A stretch of DNA of 64,000 bases from Streptomyces sp. Alt3 (GTDB lineage: Bacteria > Actinomycetota > Actinomycetes > Streptomycetales > Streptomycetaceae), in contig NZ_CP120983.1 of the NCBI RefSeq assembly GCF_030719215.1, positions 496,001 through 560,000 of the forward strand, written 5' to 3'. A program made the position numbers and the translations under genes. Every line of letters begins with the position of its first letter. The first letter of the stretch is position 1. The notes under the pieces are model-generated. The model saw nothing but the letters and a program-made list of their open reading frames with translations, did not search any database and was not told the origin of the DNA. Positions 37,921-47,264 of the stretch are shown here, piece after piece.

Positions 37921-39753
37921 ATGGGATCGCAGCAGTCTCACGGCACCGGGCCGGGCAACGGCCCGGTCCGGCTCGCACTCCGCCACTATCTGGGCGAACT
38001 GTCCCGCCAGCGCAGACTTTCGGTATTCGCTCTCGCTCTCCCGGCGCTCGGCAACATCGGGATCACCTACCTGGCGCCGCTCGTCGTCGCCAAGCTCGTC
38101 GGCCGTATCGCCGAGGACGGGGCAATCGGCGTGCGTGAGGCACTCCCCTACGTCGGGGTGTTCGCCGCGGTTCTGCTCCTCGCGGAGGCCATGTGGCGGG
38201 CGGGCCTGCACTGCCTCAACCGCGTGGACGCCCGCGGCATCGAGCACCTGTACGTCACCGGCATGGACGCCCTGTTCGCCAAGGACGCCTCGTTCTTCCA
38301 GGACAACTTCGCAGGATCACTCACCAAGCGGGTGCTGAGCTTCGCCTCCCGCTTCGAGGAGTTCGTCGACACCCTCACGTTCAACATCGTGGGAAGCCTG
38401 GCCCCACTCCTGTTCGGCACGGTCATCCTGTGGAGTTACGACCCCCTGCTGGTGGCCGGTCTGCTGATCATGATCACGCTGACCGCGGTGTGCGCCGCGC
38501 CGCTGATCCGGCGCCGCCAGAAGCTGGTCAACCGGCGCGAGGAGGCCATCGCGCGGGTGTCGGGCCATGTGTCCGACGCGCTGATGAACATGGACACGGT
38601 GCGCGCCTTCGCCGCCGAGGAGCGCGAGGCGGCCGAACACCGGGCGCGGGTCGCGGAGTCGAGGCGCCTGACTCTGCGCTCGTGGGACTACGGCAACCTC
38701 CGCATCGACACTCTCGTGGCACCGCTCTCCGTGCTCACCAACGGGCTTGGCCTGCTCCTCGCCGTAGGAATCGGCGCCGGTGGCGGCAGCGTGGAAGCGA
38801 TCGTGGTCGCCTTCACGTACTACACCGGTTCGACCCGCATCATGTTCGAGTTCAACCAGATCTACCGCCGTCTCGAGAGCTCGATGACCGAGGCCGCGCA
38901 GTTCACCGAGCTGCTGCTGGCGCCGCCCACCGTGCTCGACCCCGCGACGCCCGAGCCACTGGCCCAGCAGGCGGCGGACATCCGCTTCGAGCACGTCACC
39001 TTCGCCCATGACGGGGGCGACCCGATCTTCGAGGGACTTCAGCTGGACGTGCCGAGCGGAGCGCGGATCGGCCTCGTCGGGCGGTCCGGCGGCGGCAAGA
39101 CCACCCTCACCCGGCTGCTCCTGCGGATGTCCGACGTCCGGTCCGGCCGCATCATGATCGGCGGTCAGGACATCAGTCGGCTACGGCAGTCCGATCTGCG
39201 GAGCCTGATCGCCTACGTCCCGCAGGAACCGGCCATGTTCCACCGCACCCTGCGCGAGAACATCCAGTTCGCCCGGCCGGACGCCACCGACGCCGAGATC
39301 CGCGCCGCCGCCGACGCGGCCCACGTGACGGAGTTCGCCGACCAACTCCCCTCGGGCTTCGACACGATGGTCGGGGAACGCGGCGTCAAGCTCTCGGGCG
39401 GGCAGCGTCAGCGGGTCGCACTGGCCCGGGCGATCCTTCGCGACGCGCCGATCCTGCTGCTGGACGAGGCGACCAGCGCGCTGGACTCCGAGAGCGAGAC
39501 CCTCGTGCAGCAGGCACTGTGGCAGCTGATGGAGGGCAGGACCGCGCTGGTCGTCGCGCACCGCCTGAGTACGGTCGCGGCCATGGACCACCTGATCGTC
39601 CTCGACCACGGCAGCATCGTCGAGCAGGGAACGCATCACGAGCTCCTGAACACCGACGGCGCCTACGCCAAGCTCTGGCACCACCAGTCCGGCGGCTTCC
39701 TCGTCGACACGGCCAACGGCGAAGCGGCGGCCACGGCCGATCAGGCGCGGTGA
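37921..39753 (+). CDS. Type I ABC exporter (membrane domain fused to ATPase)
   Basis: 610 residues: six membrane helices in the first 330 residues, then an ATPase with Walker A GRSGGGKTTLT, Q-loop YVPQEPAMF, signature KLSGGQRQRVALARAI, Walker B ILLLDEATSALD and switch His in VVAHRLSTV. It is a half-transporter that works as a dimer, like MsbA or bacterial multidrug and lipid exporters. The substrate is unknown. ATG 37921 was chosen because MGSQQS begins the conserved part. The open frame back to 37549 is low-complexity Arg/Pro sequence. Confidence 0.92.
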   Translation: MGSQQSHGTGPGNGPVRLALRHYLGELSRQRRLSVFALALPALGNIGITYLAPLVVAKLVGRIAEDGAIGVREALPYVGVFAAVLLLAEAMWRAGLHCLNRVDARGIEHLYVTGMDALFAKDASFFQDNFAGSLTKRVLSFASRFEEFVDTLTFNIVGSLAPLLFGTVILWSYDPLLVAGLLIMITLTAVCAAPLIRRRQKLVNRREEAIARVSGHVSDALMNMDTVRAFAAEEREAAEHRARVAESRRLTLRSWDYGNLRIDTLVAPLSVLTNGLGLLLAVGIGAGGGSVEAIVVAFTYYTGSTRIMFEFNQIYRRLESSMTEAAQFTELLLAPPTVLDPATPEPLAQQAADIRFEHVTFAHDGGDPIFEGLQLDVPSGARIGLVGRSGGGKTTLTRLLLRMSDVRSGRIMIGGQDISRLRQSDLRSLIAYVPQEPAMFHRTLRENIQFARPDATDAEIRAAADAAHVTEFADQLPSGFDTMVGERGVKLSGGQRQRVALARAILRDAPILLLDEATSALDSESETLVQQALWQLMEGRTALVVAHRLSTVAAMDHLIVLDHGSIVEQGTHHELLNTDGAYAKLWHHQSGGFLVDTANGEAAATADQAR

Positions 39754-39761
39754 CCGCGGGA

Positions 39762-39786
39762 ACCCCCGATGCCGGACATCGGGGGT
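39762..39786. terminator. Terminator between convergent ABC exporter and MerR genes
   Basis: A perfect 10-bp stem ACCCCCGATG / CATCGGGGGT with a 5-nt loop, 8 bp after the exporter stop. Confidence 0.75.
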
Positions 39787-39820
39787 CTCCCACGCCCGAC
39801 GGCGCCCGGGGCGGAATCCG

Positions 39821-40819
39821 TCAGCGCCCTTCACGCAACCTGAGCACGTACGCCGCGGTCAGCGCCACGGCGCGGTCCTCGTCCCGGGAGAGATCCGCGA
39901 GGGCCCGCGACGCCGTACTCCCGGGAATGTCCGCGAGCGCCTCCGTCAGCCGTCGGCGGGCGGTCGGTCCGGCCACACCGCGAGCCAGACGCTCGACCAG
40001 CCCGGCAGCGATGCGCTCCGCCGACTCCGGGCTGCTCGCCAGGGCACTCAGTACGTCGGCCGCGTCGACGTCGTTCGCCTCCTCGGCGACCATGTCGACG
40101 AGAGTCGGGACGGCGTCGGCCACTCCGCGCGCCCCGAGCTCGAGTGCGGCATACCTGCGGACCACGACGTCGGGGTTCGCGAGGGCGTCCCCCAGCAGCG
40201 CGGTCGCCCTGCCGCCCGGAATCCCGGCGAGGGACCGGACGGCACGTTTCCGCACCTCGGGGGCGGGTGAGGCGAGGCCCTCCGCCAACAGCACCGGCCC
40301 CCTGTCGCCCGATTGCGCCAGGGCCCATCGAAGAGCTCCTGCGACGTTGTGGTCCCTCTCGCTCAGTACCGCCTCGACCAGTGCCTCCACCGGAACCTCG
40401 TCGACCGACGACAGCGCCGCGCGCTGGCGCGTCCCCGCGCTCTTCGATCCCAGCGCGTGGAGAAGCGTGACGGTCTGGAGGACGTCCTGCCAGTCGGCGG
40501 GTTCCGCTGCCCCGATACGACGAAGTCGCGTGAGCAGCTCCGTCTCCGCCGCGATGCGTTCCCGGGTCCGGAGGATGAGGTCGTCGACGAGCTCGGACGG
40601 CGTGAAGCCGGGGTCCTCGAGCGCGCGCCCGACGTCACGGAGCGACAGGCCCAGTGACCGCAGGCTCTCGACGTGGAAGATCCGCCGGATGTCGTCGTCG
40701 GAGTACTCGCGATAACCGTTGCCGGAACGGCCGGTCGGGCGCACCAGACCGAGCGAGTCGTAGTGCCTGAGCATGCGGGCGCTGACTCCGGACCGCCGTG
40801 CCACCTCACCGATCAACAC
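39821..40819 (-). CDS. MerR-family regulator fused to HEAT repeats
   Basis: 332 residues. The N-terminal MerR winged helix is GEVARRSGVSARMLRHYDSL, followed by the dimerisation coiled coil to about residue 110. The C-terminal two thirds are HEAT repeats (for example APEVRKRAVRSLAGIPG, NPDVVVRRYAALELG). MerR proteins twist promoters with long spacers in response to a ligand. Here the effector domain is a protein-binding solenoid, so the signal may be a protein. GTG 40819 is the annotated start, and TTG follows at once. It is downstream of, and close to, a second HEAT gene. Confidence 0.87.
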   Translation of the reverse strand: MLIGEVARRSGVSARMLRHYDSLGLVRPTGRSGNGYREYSDDDIRRIFHVESLRSLGLSLRDVGRALEDPGFTPSELVDDLILRTRERIAAETELLTRLRRIGAAEPADWQDVLQTVTLLHALGSKSAGTRQRAALSSVDEVPVEALVEAVLSERDHNVAGALRWALAQSGDRGPVLLAEGLASPAPEVRKRAVRSLAGIPGGRATALLGDALANPDVVVRRYAALELGARGVADAVPTLVDMVAEEANDVDAADVLSALASSPESAERIAAGLVERLARGVAGPTARRRLTEALADIPGSTASRALADLSRDEDRAVALTAAYVLRLREGR

Positions 40820-40825
40820 CGCCTG

Positions 40826-41494
40826 TCACCCCTCCTGACCTGTCACGCCGAGGGCCACGACGCGCTTCGCCTCCTCGATCGCGGACTCGAATCCGGTCTC
40901 GGGGTCGCGCACCAGCTTGTCCGTGGCGATCGCGTGCGCACGCACGCGAGGGTCCAAATCCGTCATCGCCGCGTGCAGGAACGGCAGGATCGCCCCACCG
41001 AGCGCGACGAGCGCCCTGCTGAGGCTCCGCTGCGTCTCCCGTTCTCCGCGCCCGAGCTGTGTGGACAATACTGCGGCCAGCTCGTGCTCCTCACCTTCCG
41101 GCACGAGCAGGACCGCCGCGCGCCAGGCGCTCCGGGCCACCTCGTCGTCGACGTCGGACAGAAGCTCCCTGGTGATCGCGGGCCACGCCCGGCGATCCCC
41201 GATCTTGGAGAGCGTGTGCAACGCCTGGCTCCGTGCCTGCGCGCGCGTCGAGCGGACCTCCTCGACGAGTTCCGGGACAGTCACCGATGCAGGGTGGCGG
41301 GTGAGTGCCCAGGTGAGCATGTCACGCACATAGAACTCCGGCTCGATCGCGCATCGTTCGACGAGCGGGTCGACGAAGCGCGGGTCAGGGGTCGTACCGA
41401 TCGCCAGAGCCGCCCGGAGCCGTACCGAGGGACGGGGGTCCGCCAGCCCCTGAAGAGCTCGAATCGTGGCTGTGTCCTGCTTCTGCGTGGTCAT
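40826..41494 (-). CDS. HEAT-repeat protein
   Basis: 222 residues, nearly all HEAT-type helical pairs (DPRPSVRLRAALAIG, DVDDEVARSAWRAAVLLVPE, DLDPRVRAHAIATD). There is no catalytic motif. ATG 41494 follows GGAGGTGG. It is only 6 bp upstream of the MerR-HEAT gene, so the two are co-transcribed and their solenoids may interact. Confidence 0.85.
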   Translation of the reverse strand: MTTQKQDTATIRALQGLADPRPSVRLRAALAIGTTPDPRFVDPLVERCAIEPEFYVRDMLTWALTRHPASVTVPELVEEVRSTRAQARSQALHTLSKIGDRRAWPAITRELLSDVDDEVARSAWRAAVLLVPEGEEHELAAVLSTQLGRGERETQRSLSRALVALGGAILPFLHAAMTDLDPRVRAHAIATDKLVRDPETGFESAIEEAKRVVALGVTGQEG

Positions 41495-41521
41495 CCGGCC
41501 ACCTCCTTCAGCCACACCGAA

Positions 41522-41544
41522 GACCTTGTCATCGTGTCAAGGTC
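41522..41544. promoter_or_regulatory. MerR-type operator candidate upstream of the HEAT/MerR genes
   Basis: GACCTTG and CAAGGTC are perfect inverted arms around 9 bp. On the minus strand this reads ACCTTGACAC...AAGGT and includes TTGACA, as expected when a MerR operator overlaps the promoter. It lies 28 bp before the HEAT gene start, suggesting autoregulation. Confidence 0.6.
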
Positions 41545-41894
41545 AAGCGTGGCCGCGCAGCCGCGCCGGGTGGGCCGAGCCCCGATGCCCGACTCGCGCC
41601 CCGGCCCACCCCGGCTCCTCCGGCCCGGCAGCAGGCGCGGGAGCTCATTGACATTCCCGACGACCCCACCGAGACTCGACCGCATGTACGAGGTCCAGCC
41701 CCTTCCCGGCGAGCGCTGTCCCCACCTCGTCCGCGCGTCCAGCGCCGGGTGTTGACCTTCACCCCACCCCTGTCTCCGCGACGTCCGCTCCCCCTGGGCT
41801 GATCCCGCTCCGCCGTCCTGTGCGGACCGTGCGCCATGGATCTCCGAGCGGCGCGGACCCCGGTGACGACCGTTCTTCCACGCATTCCGACTGA

Positions 41895-41960
41895 CCCGGC
41901 ACGGCGGTTCCGGCACGACACCGCGGGCCCGGCACGGCGGTTCCGGTACGACACTGCGGG
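41895..41960. repeat. Two tandem 33-bp repeats
   Basis: Units 41895-41927 and 41928-41960 differ at two bases (GGCACG/GGTACG and ACACCGC/ACACTGC). The length is a multiple of 3, but no supported gene covers them. Confidence 0.85.
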
Positions 41961-42083
41961 CCGCGTACGAACACCCGCGTCCCGTCGGAGCCGGGGACAG
42001 ACCCGATCTCCCCCTTCTCCTCCTCACCATCGTCCTGCCCGGTCGCGCTCCGGCGCGAGGGCCAGCAGTGATCGGAAGACACG

Positions 42084-43151
42084 ATGAACCCGAAGTTCCT
42101 CTGGTACATCCCCAACACCGTCGAGCCGGGTCACCGGGGCGACGACACGACGGCCGACTGGGGGTCGATCGAGTACTCGACCGACCTGGCCCGCACGGCG
42201 GAGGCACACGGCTGGAGCGGCGCCCTGCTGGGCACCGGCTGGGGCCGCCCCGAAACCTTCACCGTGGCCACGGCGCTCGCCGCGCGCACCACGGCGTTCG
42301 AGCCCCTGATCGCGGTGCGTCCCGGCTACTGGCAGCCGGCCCAGCTCGCGGCGGCGGCTGCCACCCTCGACCAGCTCAGCCGCGGACGGGTCCTGTTCAA
42401 CATCGTCAGCGGAGCCGACGACCTCGGCGCCTACGGCGACACCACCGTCGAACCGGCGCGACGGTACGCACGGACACAGGAGTTCCTCCACCTCCTGCGG
42501 CGTCTGTGGACCGAGGAGGACGTCACGTCCAGCGGGGAGTACTACCAGGTGACCAACTCCACGGTCGCCCCCCGCCCGTACGCGATCGGCGGGAGGACAC
42601 ACCCGACGCTCTATTTCGGCGGCGCCTCCCTGGCGGCCGAACGGGTCTCGGCTGCCGAGGCGGACGTCCAGCTCTTCTGGGGCGAGCCACTCGACGGAGT
42701 CGCCGAACGCATCGACAGGCTCGCAGTGTTGAGTGAGGAGGTGGGCCGTCGGCACAAGCCCCTCGAGTACGGGCTGCGGATCACCACGGTGGTGCGTGAC
42801 ACCACCGAGGAGGCGTGGCAGGCCGCGGAGGAGAAGGTCTCCGCCCTGGCCGCCGCCGACCCGGTCGCCTGGACAGGTCATCGGAGGGCGGTGGGACAGC
42901 AGCGGCTCGTCGACCTCGCCGAGCGGGGCGAGGTGCTCGACACCTGCCTCTACACCACGCCGGGCAGGTACGGGGCGGGCGGGGCCGCGACCACCTGGCT
43001 GGTCGGATCCCCGAACGACATCGCCATCGCGCTGGAGAACTACCGCAAGCTCGGCATCACCCACTTCATCCTCTCCGACACTCCCTACAAGCAGGAGATC
43101 AGCCGGATCGGCGACCAACTGCTGCCCCTGCTCCGCGGCGGGCACGGCTGA
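42084..43151 (+). CDS. LLM-class flavin-dependent monooxygenase (SsuD-like)
   Basis: 355 residues of the bacterial luciferase-like TIM barrel. Family marks are FLWYIPNT at the N-terminus, GWGRPETFTVATALAARTT, the FMN-binding core RVLFNIVSGADDLGAYGD, and the PTLYFGGAS strand. It resembles alkanesulfonate monooxygenase SsuD, which uses FMNH2 and O2 to release sulfite. No sulfonate transporter or flavin reductase lies next to it, so the substrate is open. ATG 42084 has only a weak GGAAG upstream. Confidence 0.87.
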   Translation: MNPKFLWYIPNTVEPGHRGDDTTADWGSIEYSTDLARTAEAHGWSGALLGTGWGRPETFTVATALAARTTAFEPLIAVRPGYWQPAQLAAAAATLDQLSRGRVLFNIVSGADDLGAYGDTTVEPARRYARTQEFLHLLRRLWTEEDVTSSGEYYQVTNSTVAPRPYAIGGRTHPTLYFGGASLAAERVSAAEADVQLFWGEPLDGVAERIDRLAVLSEEVGRRHKPLEYGLRITTVVRDTTEEAWQAAEEKVSALAAADPVAWTGHRRAVGQQRLVDLAERGEVLDTCLYTTPGRYGAGGAATTWLVGSPNDIAIALENYRKLGITHFILSDTPYKQEISRIGDQLLPLLRGGHG

Positions 43152-43391
43152 CGGGCAGCTCACGGCGGAAGGTCGGCCCGGCGAACCGCCACGCCGCCGG
43201 CCGCGGACCACCGGACCACCGGACGGCCCGGACGGCCTCGGATTGCCGACGCCCATCCGGGGAACAGTGGCGACACAGTGAGCGCCTCCCGGCCCGCGGT
43301 CGTCCGCACCTCGTAAGGTCGGCAGCGCGTTCCATCCTGGCGGTCGGTCGAACTGCCGAGGACCACGAGACCGGAAGTGGGCAGAGCCACA

Positions 43392-44831
43392 ATGAGCAGC
43401 ACAGCGCAGATCGGTGTCACAGGACTCGCCGTCATGGGACGCAACCTTGCCCGCAACTTCGCGCGCAACGGGTACACGGTCGCTCTGCACAACCGCACGG
43501 CCGCACGTACCCACGAGCTCGTCGAACAGTTCGGCGACGAGGGTGATTTCATCGCGGCCGAAAGCGCCGAGGACTTCGTGGCAGCCCTGGAAAAGCCACG
43601 ACGCCTGGTCGTCATGGTGAAGGCCGGAGATGCCACGGACGCGGTGATCGCGGAGTTCGCACCTCTCCTGGAACCCGGCGATGTGATCATCGACGGAGGC
43701 AACGCGCACTTCGCGGACACGCGGCGCCGGGAGCAGGAGCTGCGTGAGCAGGGCCTTCACTTCGTCGGCACCGGCATCTCCGGCGGGGAGGAAGGCGCGC
43801 TCGACGGACCGAGCATCATGCCGGGCGGCAGCAAGGAGTCCTACGACTCACTCGGCCCGATGCTGGAGCAGATCTCCGCGAAGGCCAAGGACGGTGCTCC
43901 GTGTGTCACGCACATCGGGCCGGACGGCGCCGGGCATTTCGTGAAGATGGCTCACAACGGTATCGAGTACGCGGACATGCAGCTCATCGGTGAGGCGTAC
44001 CAGCTGCTCCGTGACGTGGCCGGTTACTCCCCCGCGCAGATCGCGGACATCTTCCGCACCTGGAACACCGGGCGCCTGGACTCCTACCTCATCGAGATCA
44101 CCGCGGAAGTGCTCTCCCATACCGATGCGGCTACCGGAAAGCCCTTCGTGGATGTGGTGCTCGACCAGGCGGAGCAGAAGGGAACCGGCCGCTGGACCGT
44201 GCAGATCGCCCTCGACCTGGGCGTTCCCGTGTCCGGCATCGCGGAGGCCGTCTTCGCGCGCTCGGTATCCGGTCACGCAGCCCTCCGTGACGCCTCACGC
44301 CACCTGGCGGGGCCGACCGCCCGCACACTCGGCAAGGACGAGGCGGCAGCCTTCGCCGACCAGGTCGAGCAGGCGCTGTACGCCTCGAAGATCGTCGCCT
44401 ACACCCAGGGCTTCCACGAGATCGCGGCCGGCAGCGAGCAGTACGACTGGAACATCGACCTCGGCAAGGTCGCCGCGATCTGGCGGGGCGGATGCATCAT
44501 CCGGGCCGCGTTCCTCGACAGGATCACCAGCGCCTACGAAGCCCAGCCCCGGATGCCGAGCCTCCTCTCCGACAAGAGCTTCGCCGAGGAGATCGCCGCA
44601 GCGCAGGACGACTGGCGCAGCGTGATCGCCACCGCCGTCACCCAGGGCGTCCCCACCCCCGCCTTCGCCACCACCCTCGCCTACTACGACTCGCTGCGCG
44701 CCGAACGCCTCCCCGCCGCCCTCACCCAGGGCCAGCGCGACTACTTCGGCGCACACACCTACCACCGCGTCGACCGTGACGGCACGTTCCACACCCTCTG
44801 GGGCGGCGACAAGACCGAAGTCGAGAGCTGA
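43392..44831 (+). CDS. gnd: 6-phosphogluconate dehydrogenase, decarboxylating
   Basis: 479 residues, the normal length of the long-form NADP-dependent enzyme. The cofactor loop is GVTGLAVMGRNLARN, substrate loops are GTGISGGEEGALDGPSIMPG and the catalytic KMAHNGIEYADMQL (Lys and Asn). It converts 6-phosphogluconate to ribulose 5-phosphate, giving NADPH in the pentose phosphate pathway. ATG 43392 is preferred behind GGAAGTGGG; GTG 43377 would add 5 residues. It stands alone, with no zwf or pgl nearby, so it may be a second copy. Confidence 0.95.
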   Translation: MSSTAQIGVTGLAVMGRNLARNFARNGYTVALHNRTAARTHELVEQFGDEGDFIAAESAEDFVAALEKPRRLVVMVKAGDATDAVIAEFAPLLEPGDVIIDGGNAHFADTRRREQELREQGLHFVGTGISGGEEGALDGPSIMPGGSKESYDSLGPMLEQISAKAKDGAPCVTHIGPDGAGHFVKMAHNGIEYADMQLIGEAYQLLRDVAGYSPAQIADIFRTWNTGRLDSYLIEITAEVLSHTDAATGKPFVDVVLDQAEQKGTGRWTVQIALDLGVPVSGIAEAVFARSVSGHAALRDASRHLAGPTARTLGKDEAAAFADQVEQALYASKIVAYTQGFHEIAAGSEQYDWNIDLGKVAAIWRGGCIIRAAFLDRITSAYEAQPRMPSLLSDKSFAEEIAAAQDDWRSVIATAVTQGVPTPAFATTLAYYDSLRAERLPAALTQGQRDYFGAHTYHRVDRDGTFHTLWGGDKTEVES

Positions 44832-45167
44832 GACATTCATCGAGGGTGGTGGCGACGGCGGCTCGGCCGAAGTCTTGGGACGTCGGCGCTGAACCCTGGG
44901 CCGCGTCCGGGCCGGTGCTGCCCACGACGGGTGCGCAGTACCGGCCCGGCCCGCCCGCCCCACCGCCGACCGCGCCTTCCGCCGGCATCCCCGCAGCCGG
45001 TCGGGGCCGCCCCGGGCCCCGACGCCGAGCGGGTCACTGATTCCTGCTTGCGAGGACAGGGCCGGAGCGACCAGAACCTGGCCGAGAGTCCGGTCCGACA
45101 CCAACATCCTCTAAGATCCACATCTGTTGGAAAGCAGGAGCAGGTCTGCGAGGAAACGACTCACCCC
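44832..45167. other. 336-bp gene-free region
   Basis: It lies between gnd and the channel gene. I see GC-rich DNA with no clear hairpin terminator and no supported gene. Confidence 0.45.
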
Positions 45168-46040
45168 ATGTCCGAACGGACCGCCGCGCGGTTACGGCGC
45201 AGGCTCGCCGAACACAGCCGGCGCATCGTCGACTCCAGCGCGTTCACAGCCACCGTGTTCTGCCTCATCGCAACCAACGCCGCGCTGTTGGGCATCGAAA
45301 CCTATACCGGCGTCGTACATCAGTGGCACGCGGCCCTGAAGGCTGCCGAGCACGTCTTCCTCGTCGCCTTCACCGCCGAGATCCTGCTGCGCGCCGCCGC
45401 CCACGCCGACCGCCCCGGAGACTTCTTCCGCGACCCGTGGAACACCTTCGACCTGCTCGTCGTCACCACGGCCTTCATGCCGTTCGCCCGCGAGAACGCC
45501 ACCGTGCTCCGGCTCCTGCGCCTGGCCCGGGTGCTGCGCGCCGCGCGCTTCCTTCCCCAGCTGCGCATCGTGATCGTCGCCGTCGGCAAGAGCTTGCCCG
45601 GCACACTGAGCTTCCTGCTCGTCGGGGCACTCCTGCTGTACGTGTACGCCATGGTCGGCTGGGTCTTCTTCGCCGATGACGATCCCGAGCACTACGGGTC
45701 CCTCGGTCGCGCCGTCCTCACTCTCTTCCTCCTCATGACCCTCGACGGCCTCGGTGACGCGGTCCGGGCCGGGCTGGAGATCTCCCGCTGGTCCATCGTC
45801 TACTTCGCCTCCTTCGTCCTGCTCGGATCGTTCGTGCTGGTCAACCTCCTCATCGGTGTTGTCATCAACTCCCTGCAGGAGGCGAGCGACCTCGAAGCCG
45901 AGCGGGACCGTCCTGTCCCCGCGCAACCGACGCCCACGGAGGACGCGAACGCGGCACTACGGGCTCGGATCGCCGACGCACGCCGGACACTGGACGAGCT
46001 CGAAGCCGGCCTGGAGCCTTCGGCGCCGACCCGACGCTGA
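45168..46040 (+). CDS. Voltage-gated-type cation channel (BacNav/ion transport family)
   Basis: 290 residues with six membrane helices in the S1-S6 pattern. S4 carries spaced arginines (VLRLLRLARVLRAARFLPQLR, cited as LRLARVLRAARF). The pore loop is LMTLDGLGDAVRAG, where known BacNav channels have TLESW. The C-terminal tail after S6 is acidic and then a short coiled coil (ALRARIADARRTLDELEA), as expected for tetramer assembly. The changed filter makes ion selectivity uncertain. ATG 45168 lacks a near Shine-Dalgarno sequence; AGGAAA lies 12 bp upstream. Confidence 0.87.
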   Translation: MSERTAARLRRRLAEHSRRIVDSSAFTATVFCLIATNAALLGIETYTGVVHQWHAALKAAEHVFLVAFTAEILLRAAAHADRPGDFFRDPWNTFDLLVVTTAFMPFARENATVLRLLRLARVLRAARFLPQLRIVIVAVGKSLPGTLSFLLVGALLLYVYAMVGWVFFADDDPEHYGSLGRAVLTLFLLMTLDGLGDAVRAGLEISRWSIVYFASFVLLGSFVLVNLLIGVVINSLQEASDLEAERDRPVPAQPTPTEDANAALRARIADARRTLDELEAGLEPSAPTRR

Positions 46041-46196
46041 AGCTGTCCCCCTTCGTGCACGGAGAAGTGACGCTACGGGGCCTGGGGCCCGGTCCGCCCC
46101 TGCTCCTGTCGCCCGGCCGGACCGGGCCGCGTGCGGCCCGGAGCGTGATGTGGATAAGTGGCAGGGAGCCACGTCCACCACCCACGGAGTGCGCGC

Positions 46197-47264
46197 ATGT
46201 CCGACGCCGTACCGGAACCAGTTGTGGTCCAGCCCGTCGTGGCGCCGCTGACCAGTGCCGCGGTGGTACTGGTCGCGACGATCGAGCCGGGCGGTGAATC
46301 CGCCGTACGCGATGTACTGCCCGATCTCGCGGCGTTCGCACGATCGATCGGTTTCCGGGTCCCTGACGCCGGGCTCGCCTGTGTGACGGGCTTCGGCTCG
46401 GAAGCCTGGGACCGTCTGTTCGCCGGTCCCAGACCGTCCCGTCTGCATCCCTTCCAGGAGTTGCGGGGCCCTGTCCACCGTGCGCCGGCCACACCCGGCG
46501 ATCTGCTGTTCCATGTCCGCGCGGAACGGATGGACGTCTGCTTCGAGTGGGCCTCCCAGCTCCTCGGGCGGCTCGACGGCACGGTGAGGATCGTGGACGA
46601 GGTCCATGGCTTCCGCTACTTCGACCACCGGGATCTGCTCGGTTTCGTCGACGGCACGGAGAACCCGGTGGGCGACGAGGCGAGGGCGGCGGCCCTGGTC
46701 GGCCCGGAGGATCCCGCGTTCGAGGGCGGCAGCTATGTCCACGTGCAGAAGTACCTGCACGACCTGGCCGGCTGGAACGGGGTGAGCACCGAGCAGCAGG
46801 AGCGGATCATCGGCCGTACGAAGTTCACCGACATCGAGCTCGCCGACGACGTCAAGCCCGCCGACTCGCATGTCGCCCTGAACACCATCACCGAGGACGA
46901 CGGCACCGAACGGGACATCCTGCGCGCCAACATGCCGTTCGGCAGCTTCGAACAGGGCGAGTTCGGCACGTACTTCATCGGCTACGCGGCCGACCCCGGG
47001 GTCACCGAACAGATGCTGCGCAACATGTTCCTGGGCAGCCCGCCCGGCACCCACGACCGGATCCTCGACTTCTCCACGGCGGTCACGGGCTCGCTCTTCC
47101 ACGCCCCCACGGCCGGTTTCCTGGACTCCCCTCCACCGCCGCCCACTGCTGTGGCCAAGGCTGTTCCGGAGCCGCAGGCCTCGGAGCAGCGTCCGTCGGC
47201 TCCCGCCGGGGCGCGCGACGGTTCGCTGCACATCGGCAGCCTGAAGGAAAGTGCCCCGCGATGA
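46197..47264 (+). CDS. DyP-type peroxidase with encapsulin-targeting C-terminus
   Basis: 355 residues. The DyP signature is GFVDGTENPVGDEA (distal Asp), the proximal heme His is in SHVALNTI, and the distal Arg in ERDILRANMPFG. After the catalytic domain comes a Pro/Ala-rich linker of about 30 residues and the terminal DGSLHIGSLKESAPR. This matches the known family 1 encapsulin cargo-loading peptide (consensus near DGSLGIGSLK). The enzyme should therefore be packaged inside the shell made by the next gene, which overlaps by 4 nt. It oxidises dyes, phenols or other donors with peroxide. ATG 46197 follows GGAG. Confidence 0.95.
   Translation: MSDAVPEPVVVQPVVAPLTSAAVVLVATIEPGGESAVRDVLPDLAAFARSIGFRVPDAGLACVTGFGSEAWDRLFAGPRPSRLHPFQELRGPVHRAPATPGDLLFHVRAERMDVCFEWASQLLGRLDGTVRIVDEVHGFRYFDHRDLLGFVDGTENPVGDEARAAALVGPEDPAFEGGSYVHVQKYLHDLAGWNGVSTEQQERIIGRTKFTDIELADDVKPADSHVALNTITEDDGTERDILRANMPFGSFEQGEFGTYFIGYAADPGVTEQMLRNMFLGSPPGTHDRILDFSTAVTGSLFHAPTAGFLDSPPPPPTAVAKAVPEPQASEQRPSAPAGARDGSLHIGSLKESAPR

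Larger units (their letters stand above)
41495..42083. other. 589-bp gene-free region with MerR-type operator and tandem repeat
   Basis: It holds the inverted repeat at 41522-41544 and the 33-bp tandem repeat at 41895-41960. Several short frames are open in it, but none shows a recognisable domain or good start. Confidence 0.5.
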
